Assembly (NCBI RefSeq): GCF_003991355.1
Contig: NZ_RCSU01000010.1
Coordinates: 186,001-250,000 of the forward strand
Reading direction: 5' to 3'
DNA length: 64,000 nucleotides
Origin: Pseudoflavitalea rhizosphaerae
GTDB taxonomy: Bacteria > Bacteroidota > Bacteroidia > Chitinophagales > Chitinophagaceae
Position 1 is the stretch's first letter, and the number at the start of each line of letters is the position of its first letter. The position numbers were made by a program, and so were the translations under genes. Of this stretch, positions 58,199 to 64,000 are shown piece by piece. The notes below the pieces were generated by a model, which was not told where the DNA came from, searched no databases, and saw only the letters and a program-made list of their open reading frames with translations.

Positions 58199-60100
58199 AT
58201 GAAGAATTTACTAGCAATCCTGTGCCTGCTCATAACCGCCACGGCCAGCGCGCAGCTGACAGCCAGGACCATCAAGAAAACAGGCAGCAATGAAGACATC
58301 GCTTTCTATGAGTTCAAACCCGCGAACTACGATCCTTCGATCAAATACCCAATGATCGTATTCCTGCACGGTTATGGCGAACGCGGGAACGGCACCACCA
58401 CCTTATACCGTGTACTTGAGCAGGGCCTCCCCCGAAATATCCGCGACGGCCATAATATGACCTTCACCTGGAATGGAAAAACAGAATCCTTTATCGTGCT
58501 GATGCCGCAACTGAACGAGAACTATTACAGCTTCTGGCAAAATTTCATTATCGATGAAATGATCAAATACGGTAAAGCCAATTTCAGCGTGGACGAGAAC
58601 CGTATCTTCCTGACCGGCCTCAGTATGGGTGGAGGCGGGACCTGGTCATATTGCGGAGCGTCTGAAGCCAATGGAAGACAATTCGCCGCTATCGCTACCA
58701 GTTGCGGCGCCTGCCAGAGTACCGACTGGTGCAATATCGCCAAAGCAGACCTGCCCATGTGGAGCTTTCATGCCAATGACGACAACAGCGCTGCGCCTGT
58801 CAGTTGCACTATCGGCAGTATCACCAATATCCGCAACAACTGTAACCCGAAAGTGGATCCCATCATGACCATCTGGCCAACCGGCGGTCACGCTATCTGG
58901 GGCCGCGTTTATGATGTTACGCATAACAACCAGAACCCAAACCTGTATGAGTGGTTCCTGGGACAAAATAAATCGCTCCCCATTAACCGCAGACCCATCG
59001 CCAATGCAGGTCCCGATGCCACCATTTCCACTGCAAGGCCGCAGGTAAATCTCAGCGCCGTGTATTCAAAGGATGAAGACGGGAAACTGGTGAAATTCCT
59101 CTGGAGAAAAGTATCAGGCCCATCTGTAGGTACGATCATGACACCAGAATCTGCCGATGGCCTCACCCGTGTAGTGAACCTCACCTCAGCCGGCACTTAT
59201 GTATACGAACTGAAAGCAGTGGATGATCGTGCAGACTGGTCAGTAGATCAGGTAACCATCACCGTGGTGAATGGCACTGCGCCCAATATTCCTCCTGTTA
59301 CCGAAGCAGGTCCCGACCAGGAAGTATTGATCGCCGAAGCCGATCTCAACGGAGGCAGCTCTTATGATCCTGATGGCACTGTTGTAAGTTATCGCTGGAA
59401 TAAGATCGATGGCCCTGCAGTGTACTCATTATCTGACGCCAATGCACCAGCGCCAAGGATCTCTAACCTCCTGATCGGTGATTATAAGTTTGAACTGACT
59501 ACCACCGATAACCTGGGCGCCACCACCAAAGACACTGTGGTGGTGAAGTCCAATTCCATTGTTTTGCCCATCAAGTTGAAAGCCTTCACTGCTTATCCCA
59601 GCGGAACAGGCACTCAGCTTAAATGGAGCACTACCGAAGAAACCGGCGATGAACAATTCGAGATCGAAGCAAGCGATGACGGAAAGAAATTCGCTACTGT
59701 ATATTCCACCCGCAGTACCGGTAAGATGCCACAGCAGACCTATAGCTGGTTCCATGCGAACGGACAATCCTATTACCGGCTGAAAATTATTTCGGCAGGT
59801 AAACCCATGTATTCGACAATCGTTCCTGTACACCGGGATAAGCTAAGTATGAATACTGAATTCTTCCCTAACCCCGTGCAGCAAACGCTTTGGGTATCCG
59901 TGAACAACCAGGAACGCGGCAGACTTACAGTACGGATCCTGAGCATGGATGGAAGACTGATCAAACAATCACAATACGCCAAGCAACAAGACCAGCTGAT
60001 GGCAGATATCGATACCCGCGACCTCAATACTGGCATTTACCTGGTGGCCATTACCGGGGAAAATGGATGGCGCGAAGTAAGAAAGATCGTTAAGAAGTAG
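58199..60100 (+). CDS. T9SS-secreted esterase with PKD-like domains
   Basis: The 633-residue protein has a signal peptide (1-18, ending ATASAQ). An alpha/beta hydrolase domain follows (about 20-255) with the oxyanion segment IVFLHGYGERGNG, nucleophile elbow LTGLSMGGGGTW (Ser near 142) and a late His (TGGHAIWG). It resembles PHB-depolymerase or CE1-type esterases. Two PKD-like beta domains come next (about 265-355 and 363-450; both contain AGPD). The C-terminal type A sorting domain (about 550-633: FFPNPVQQTLWVSVNN, then DLNTGIYLVAITGENG) directs export by T9SS. It likely acts outside the cell on plant or microbial polysaccharide esters; the exact substrate is unknown. Confidence 0.88.
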   Translation: MKNLLAILCLLITATASAQLTARTIKKTGSNEDIAFYEFKPANYDPSIKYPMIVFLHGYGERGNGTTTLYRVLEQGLPRNIRDGHNMTFTWNGKTESFIVLMPQLNENYYSFWQNFIIDEMIKYGKANFSVDENRIFLTGLSMGGGGTWSYCGASEANGRQFAAIATSCGACQSTDWCNIAKADLPMWSFHANDDNSAAPVSCTIGSITNIRNNCNPKVDPIMTIWPTGGHAIWGRVYDVTHNNQNPNLYEWFLGQNKSLPINRRPIANAGPDATISTARPQVNLSAVYSKDEDGKLVKFLWRKVSGPSVGTIMTPESADGLTRVVNLTSAGTYVYELKAVDDRADWSVDQVTITVVNGTAPNIPPVTEAGPDQEVLIAEADLNGGSSYDPDGTVVSYRWNKIDGPAVYSLSDANAPAPRISNLLIGDYKFELTTTDNLGATTKDTVVVKSNSIVLPIKLKAFTAYPSGTGTQLKWSTTEETGDEQFEIEASDDGKKFATVYSTRSTGKMPQQTYSWFHANGQSYYRLKIISAGKPMYSTIVPVHRDKLSMNTEFFPNPVQQTLWVSVNNQERGRLTVRILSMDGRLIKQSQYAKQQDQLMADIDTRDLNTGIYLVAITGENGWREVRKIVKK

Positions 60101-60108
60101 TAGTGCTT

Positions 60109-60702
60109 CTAGCGGAATGGTTTAAAAAATGACACGGTGGCAAGTTCCAGCATGGGCTTGTCACCGTTTGTGTCTCCATAGCAGTATACCTGGTCAAAAT
60201 GAGTAAGATCGAATGATTCGCGGATGCGGCGCACTTTTTCAACACCGTGACAATTCAATCCTTCTATCCTTCCGGTGATCCGTCCATTGCTGACCTGCAT
60301 ACGCGTGGCCAGTAACTGCAGCCCATTGGCATCGCACCAGGGCTGGAGCCAGTTCTCCGGTGAGGCTGATACCACTATTACAGCAGCACCATTCGATTTC
60401 AATAAGGCTATTTCTTTCAAAGCCCTTGTCCTAACCACCAATGGAATAGCCTCCTCCGCATACTCACGGCAAAGCATATTGAATTTCTCAGTGCTCATTT
60501 TGCCAAAGAAGAAACGCAACACCTGTTGCTTGGCCACATGATTGGAGATCAGCCCCAGCTTGTAAGCCACAATGAACGGGCTGTTCAGCATAAAACCGAG
60601 CATGAATTTCCAGGGCCCGAAAGTATACCGTATCATTTCGAGCATGGTATCCTTTGTGGTGATAGTGCCATCGAAATCAAAAAAGGCGATCCTTCTGCTC
60701 AC
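60109..60702 (-). CDS. HAD-IB family phosphatase of the DPA-type operon
   Basis: The 197-residue phosphatase has motif I FFDFDGTITTKDTM (nucleophile Asp), motif II VIVVSASPENWL and motif IV CYGDTNGDKPML. Start: GTG at 60702 overlaps the stop of the upstream SDR gene by 4 bp (GTGA) and gives a normal HAD N-terminus; the open frame to 60771 would add 23 residues from within that gene. In the arabinofuranose-donor pathway a phosphatase must remove the 5-phosphate from polyprenyl-phosphate 5-phosphoribose; this enzyme is placed to do so. The reaction is inferred from context. Confidence 0.85.
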   Translation of the reverse strand: MSRRIAFFDFDGTITTKDTMLEMIRYTFGPWKFMLGFMLNSPFIVAYKLGLISNHVAKQQVLRFFFGKMSTEKFNMLCREYAEEAIPLVVRTRALKEIALLKSNGAAVIVVSASPENWLQPWCDANGLQLLATRMQVSNGRITGRIEGLNCHGVEKVRRIRESFDLTHFDQVYCYGDTNGDKPMLELATVSFFKPFR

Positions 60703-61430
60703 AATTTTAATTTTTTGAACATGAATTCCGGAACAGATTTGATGATCAGCATGATCCAGCGCCAGAACCATTTCACATATACCACATTCTTCTTTTTAGC
60801 GGCCGCATTGAACACAGTATTGGCTACATCTTCCGGTTTTGCCGTCAGCAATGGCGGCAACTTCATATTCGCGGTCATAGCGGTGTATACAAATCCGGGC
60901 TGTATGCTTGTTACATGTACGTTTTCATGGAACATACGGTTTCTCAAACCGGACAAATAGGCCGTAAAACCCGCTTTGGCGCTGCCATACATATAATTAC
61001 TCTGCCTGCCGCGTTCACCTGCAACAGAGCTGATCCCCACGATGGTGCCGCTTTTCTGTGCAGCGTAAAAATTGCTGACCACATTGAGGATGCTCACAGT
61101 ACCTGTATAGTTGGTGTTGATGATCTTCGCTGATTCATGCCAGTTGGCACGGGCAGTTTCATTGTCTCCCAGGTAACCAAAAATACAAACAGTAATTTCA
61201 GGCTTTTGAGTGAGCCCATCGAAAAAGGACTGATGGCTTTCAAAATTCAGTGCATCGAATTCATGCAGGCTGCATTGAACATTATAACGGATAGCTATAT
61301 CCGATTGCAGTGCCTGAAGCCGGCCGGTATTGCGGGCGGCCAGTTGCACATTGAATCCTTTGGAAGCGTATTTCTTTGCTATTGCCACAGCCATATCGGA
61401 AGCAGCGCCAAGAATTAGAACGGTAGGCAT
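60699..61430 (-). CDS. SDR oxidoreductase, DprE2-like (decaprenylphosphoryl-2-keto-ribose reductase type)
   Basis: The 243-residue short-chain dehydrogenase has the cofactor motif VLILGAASDMAVAIAKKYA (about 4-22), which resembles DprE2, and the catalytic Ser and YGSAKAGFTAYLSGLRNRM (Tyr-x-x-x-Lys). A hydrophobic C-terminal segment (VKWFWRWIMLIIKSVPEFMF) suggests membrane association, fitting a lipid-linked substrate. In mycobacteria DprE2 reduces the 2-keto intermediate to complete epimerisation of decaprenyl-phosphoryl-ribose to arabinose. It follows dprE1-like by 24 bp and overlaps the phosphatase gene. Confidence 0.86.
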   Translation of the reverse strand: MPTVLILGAASDMAVAIAKKYASKGFNVQLAARNTGRLQALQSDIAIRYNVQCSLHEFDALNFESHQSFFDGLTQKPEITVCIFGYLGDNETARANWHESAKIINTNYTGTVSILNVVSNFYAAQKSGTIVGISSVAGERGRQSNYMYGSAKAGFTAYLSGLRNRMFHENVHVTSIQPGFVYTAMTANMKLPPLLTAKPEDVANTVFNAAAKKKNVVYVKWFWRWIMLIIKSVPEFMFKKLKL

Positions 61431-61454
61431 TATGCGGTTGTTTCTCTTTGTGAT

Positions 61455-62789
61455 TTACTTTGTAAGCTCCAGCCTGTCTGACTGGATGGAACGGATCTTT
61501 CCTTCCGGGTTATATTTCTGAACGATCGATTTGAATTCCTGCAATCTCGGGTAACCTGCTTCCAGCATGGAAGGCTTCATTCTCGCATCTTTGCTCATGT
61601 AAAGCCTGCCGCCATATTTGAGCACCACCTGGTCCAGTTCATCCAGGAACTCGAACAATCCTTTGCGCACGGGAAAATCCAGGGCCAGTGTATATCCTTC
61701 GAATGGAAATGAGATAAGGCTGTTCTCCTGTTTACCGAAAACTTTCAGCACCACCAGGAAGGAGCCCATTCCTTTTGCACCGATGCGGCTGAGAATATCG
61801 ATCAGCCCCTCTTTGGCTTCCAACGGCAACACGAACTGGTACTGCACAAATCCTTTCTTCCCGTAACAACGGTTCCAGTGCAGCAGTGCATCCAGCGGAT
61901 AGAAGAAAGGCTCGTAGGTTGTGACGGAACTGATTTCCTTTTTTACATTTTTATTGTAATAAAGAAAATTGAAAGCCTTTACTGTGAATGTATTCAAACT
62001 CCAGGAAGGGAAATTGAAGGGTATGGTGATGGCTTTCTTCTTAGGCAGCGCCAGCGGGGCTTTGCGCTGCTTCTCATTCAGCTCTTCAGGTTTTGCAAAC
62101 TCACCGATGGTCATGATACCACGGCCAAAACTATTGCCTTTTTGCAGGCAATCGATCCAGGCCATGGAGTAAGTATAGTGCTTGTACTCTTCAAACAAAC
62201 GGATCAGTTCATCCAGATTGGCAGCCTTGATCTGTTTTTGACTGATATAGGAAGAAGGGATCTTTTTTAATTGGAATTTAACTCGTGTGATCATTCCTGT
62301 TAGTCCCATCCCGCCGCAGGTTGCTTCAAAGAGGTCCGGGAATTGAGACGGGGAACAGGTAACCGATGAACCATTGGCCAGGATGATATCCATATCGGTG
62401 ATATGCTGACCGAATGTACCATCCACGTGGTGGTTCTTTCCGTGAACATCGCTGCCCACGGCGCCACCGACAGTAATGAATTTGGTGCCGGGTGTAACAG
62501 GAAGGAACCATCCTTTGGGAACGATCACTTCCAGGATCTGGTCGAGTGTGAGACCGCTCTGGCACTCGAATACGCCGTTCTCTGTATCGAAGGAGAGAAT
62601 CTTATCGTATTTGATGGTGTTGATGGTTTCTTCGCCGAGGGAGGCATCGCCATAACAGCGGCCATTTCCGCGGGGGATGAAATGTTGGCTGCTGCGAATG
62701 ATGTCCTGTAATTGGTCATCGTAAGAGAACAGCCGTTCATCGCTTTCCATAGCTGGGTAATTGCCCCAGTTGGCGATCACTTTTTTCAT
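61455..62789 (-). CDS. FAD-dependent oxidoreductase, DprE1-like (decaprenylphosphoryl-ribose oxidase type)
   Basis: The 444-residue FAD_binding_4 flavoprotein aligns with mycobacterial DprE1: IPRGNGRCYGDASLG, GAVGSDVHGKNHHVDGTFG (His116, counterpart of His132), and LDFPVRKGLFEFLDELDQVV, then GGRLYMSKDAR (Lys400, counterpart of Lys418). At the position of the benzothiazinone-reactive Cys387 this protein has Ala369 (GYTLALDFPV). DprE1 oxidises the 2'-hydroxyl of polyprenyl-phosphoryl-ribose. It lies 20 bp after the prenyltransferase gene and 24 bp before the dprE2-like gene. Confidence 0.92.
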   Translation of the reverse strand: MKKVIANWGNYPAMESDERLFSYDDQLQDIIRSSQHFIPRGNGRCYGDASLGEETINTIKYDKILSFDTENGVFECQSGLTLDQILEVIVPKGWFLPVTPGTKFITVGGAVGSDVHGKNHHVDGTFGQHITDMDIILANGSSVTCSPSQFPDLFEATCGGMGLTGMITRVKFQLKKIPSSYISQKQIKAANLDELIRLFEEYKHYTYSMAWIDCLQKGNSFGRGIMTIGEFAKPEELNEKQRKAPLALPKKKAITIPFNFPSWSLNTFTVKAFNFLYYNKNVKKEISSVTTYEPFFYPLDALLHWNRCYGKKGFVQYQFVLPLEAKEGLIDILSRIGAKGMGSFLVVLKVFGKQENSLISFPFEGYTLALDFPVRKGLFEFLDELDQVVLKYGGRLYMSKDARMKPSMLEAGYPRLQEFKSIVQKYNPEGKIRSIQSDRLELTK

Positions 62790-62809
62790 AACAAACTTGC
62801 CAGGATGTT

Positions 62810-63706
62810 TTATTTGTCAAAAATCGTTACATCTTTCATATACAAAATGAAAAAGAAACTGGCAATCCATAAGAGGAGGGTAACCTGGATAAATCGGTCT
62901 TTGTACAGGATCTCGGTAGGTGAGCCGGCCTTGTTCAGGACGAAGGTGATTTGCAAATATCGCATAATTCCTGCAATCACAAAAAGGGCGGTATAATAGA
63001 TACGGTGGCCGAACTGGCTGTAAAGCACGGCAGAGCTTACCGTATAATTGATATATGTCACTATTAATATGGCGCAGATCAGGCCCAGCATGGTGTTCAG
63101 GAAGTCCAGGTTATAGCCTTTTATCACTTTTCTCATTTCCTGCCCTGTGCTTGTTTTTAGCATAACATCGTCCCTTCTTTTCGCTATTGCCATAAAAATG
63201 GCCAGGAGGAAGGTCATGATGGTAAGCCACTGGCTCAGGTCAACTTCAGCCAGTACGGAGCCTCCTTTCACACGCAGCACAAAGCCAATGGCCACGATGA
63301 TCATATCGAGTATGCTCACATTCTTCAACCCAAAGCAATAACCGATATTCAGTAAATAATAAAGGGAAGTAACGAAGAGGAATTTGCCGCTGCCGTCTAA
63401 CAGGTAACTGATCAGCAAACCAGCTGCCAGGAGCAGGAAGCAGACAATGAGCGCTGTGGGCTTACTCACAGAACCTGCAGCCAGCGGGCGTTTGCACTTG
63501 GTCGGGTGTTTACGGTCCGCTTCAATATCACGGTAGTCATTGAGAATATAAATGCTGCTGGCGAGAAAACTGAACGCGATAAAACCACCTATCAGTAATT
63601 CAAATTTGTGCAGGTTGAACAACTTACCTGCAAAAAAAGAAGGTACGAACAGGAACAGATTCTTGGCCCAATCCTTTGGCCGCAACAATTTAATATAATC
63701 TCGCAT
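62810..63706 (-). CDS. UbiA-type polyprenyl-phosphate phosphoribosyltransferase (DPPR synthase-like)
   Basis: A polytopic prenyltransferase of 298 residues from ATG 63706 (MRDYIKLLRPKDWAKNLFLF). It has nine or so helices and the first Asp-rich site YILNDYRDIEADRKHPTKCKRPLAAG, closely like mycobacterial DPPR synthase (Rv3806c type). A second conserved stretch near NVSILDMIIVAIGFVLRVKGG follows. It should join PRPP to polyprenyl phosphate, giving polyprenyl-phosphoryl 5-phosphoribose. The frame is open to an ATG at 63820, but that extension would start back-to-back with the divergent gene and run over its promoter. First gene of the operon. Confidence 0.88.
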   Translation of the reverse strand: MRDYIKLLRPKDWAKNLFLFVPSFFAGKLFNLHKFELLIGGFIAFSFLASSIYILNDYRDIEADRKHPTKCKRPLAAGSVSKPTALIVCFLLLAAGLLISYLLDGSGKFLFVTSLYYLLNIGYCFGLKNVSILDMIIVAIGFVLRVKGGSVLAEVDLSQWLTIMTFLLAIFMAIAKRRDDVMLKTSTGQEMRKVIKGYNLDFLNTMLGLICAILIVTYINYTVSSAVLYSQFGHRIYYTALFVIAGIMRYLQITFVLNKAGSPTEILYKDRFIQVTLLLWIASFFFILYMKDVTIFDK

Positions 63707-63807
63707 GATCGCTGCTATCTGGGGCGCAAGATACAGCCAAATCCCCGAAGGCGCAATACCACTAAAAGGTAGCGGATCAATCATTTCCATGTTCAGGGGA
63801 TGCACAT

Positions 63808-63815
63808 TATATTTG
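63808..63815 (+). promoter_or_regulatory. -7 element of the GT-C gene
   Basis: TATATTTG, an exact TAnnTTTG match, ends 5 nt before the ATG at 63821. Confidence 0.5.
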
Positions 63816-63820
63816 TTCAT

Positions 63821-64000
63821 ATGAAACGTTTACTGGCAATCGCCGAAATCCTGGTGATCGTAGTCATTGCGATCGCCCCCCTCTTTGCCGTTTTCCCGTA
63901 TCGCATCAATATTTTCCTGAGTTGGGAAGGCGCCTACCGTATGTCTGAAGGACAACTTCCCTACAAAGACTTCGGGATCCCCCTCGGTTATATGTACTGG
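63821..64000 (+). CDS. GT-C type polyprenyl-phosphate-sugar glycosyltransferase, N-terminal fragment
   Basis: The first 60 codons of a gene cut by the window edge. The product starts MKRLLAIAEILVIVVIAIAP, a transmembrane helix, followed by a loop with LSWEGAYRMSEGQLPYKDFG and then IPLGYMYW. A first periplasmic loop with an acidic residue before AxRxxxGxxPYxDF is a recognisable pattern of GT-C membrane glycosyltransferases, which use polyprenyl-phosphate sugars. It is divergent from the DPA-like operon, 114 bp away, so its donor may be that operon's product. Only the first part is visible; function is provisional. Confidence 0.7.
   Translation, partial: MKRLLAIAEILVIVVIAIAPLFAVFPYRINIFLSWEGAYRMSEGQLPYKDFGIPLGYMYW

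Noticed and set aside
63707-63820. Longer start (ATG 63820) for the UbiA-type gene
   Set aside because: The extension covers the -7 element of the divergent gene and adds 38 residues absent from related enzymes.
1-64000. tRNA, rRNA or known riboswitches
   Set aside because: Intergenic regions were read on both strands; no cloverleaf with a TTCGAATC-like T loop and no recognised aptamer sequence was found, although a profile search would be more sensitive.

Overview
The window looks like chromosome from a Gram-negative member of the Bacteroidota, most likely family Chitinophagaceae. The evidence is: exact TAnnTTTG -7 promoter elements in front of many genes and few Shine-Dalgarno sequences; a type IX secretion (T9SS) C-terminal sorting domain; families typical of the phylum (DUF4293, DUF4136, CarboxypepD_reg-like, a FadN-type fusion); and a Bacteroidota-type dcw cluster without murF. 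I see no plasmid, prophage or transposase genes, no CRISPR array and no tRNA or rRNA gene.

Layout. 1-0.8 kb: tail of an ABC-2 (NatB-like) permease. 0.9-5.5 kb: an exported coiled-coil protein behind two BlaI-like palindromes, a small CarboxypepD_reg-like protein, a sugar-nucleotide nucleotidyltransferase, glyA and a DUF4293 membrane protein. 5.8-13.2 kb: an exported protein of unknown function, uvrA, an ECF sigma factor, and full-length DsbD plus a free-standing DsbD alpha domain. 13.3-18.9 kb: purQ, two envelope proteins and a KUP potassium transporter. 19-24.5 kb: tandem alpha/beta hydrolases, OxyR, and two LD-carboxypeptidases, one coupled to an orphan HigA-like HTH protein. 24.6-35.6 kb: metG, a 1284-aa AsmA/TamB-like protein, a FadN-type beta-oxidation enzyme, a metzincin without signal peptide, and a TIGR01777 epimerase. 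35.8-52.05 kb (minus strand): the complete dcw cluster mraZ-rsmH-ftsL-ftsI-murE-mraY-murD-ftsW-murG-murC-ftsQ-ftsA-ftsZ. 52.7-60.1 kb: queA, an orphan histidine kinase, YqgE/AlgH, two envelope proteins and a T9SS-secreted esterase. 60.1-64 kb: a four-gene minus-strand operon that matches the polyprenyl-phosphate-arabinofuranose (DPA) pathway, with a GT-C glycosyltransferase starting divergently and cut by the window edge.

Most genes are housekeeping or envelope genes. The least expected content is (i) the DPA-like operon (UbiA, DprE1, DprE2 and a HAD phosphatase) next to a GT-C enzyme, in which the residue matching the benzothiazinone-target cysteine of DprE1 is alanine; (ii) three families of palindromic intergenic repeats, one copy of which supplies the last codons and the stop of the TIGR01777 epimerase; (iii) a four-box, 10-nt-period array just upstream of mraZ that fits an autoregulatory MraZ operator; and (iv) mraY and murD separated only by an in-frame TAA followed by a TTG start. 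Positions and motifs were read by eye. Family names rest on motif recognition, not on database searches.
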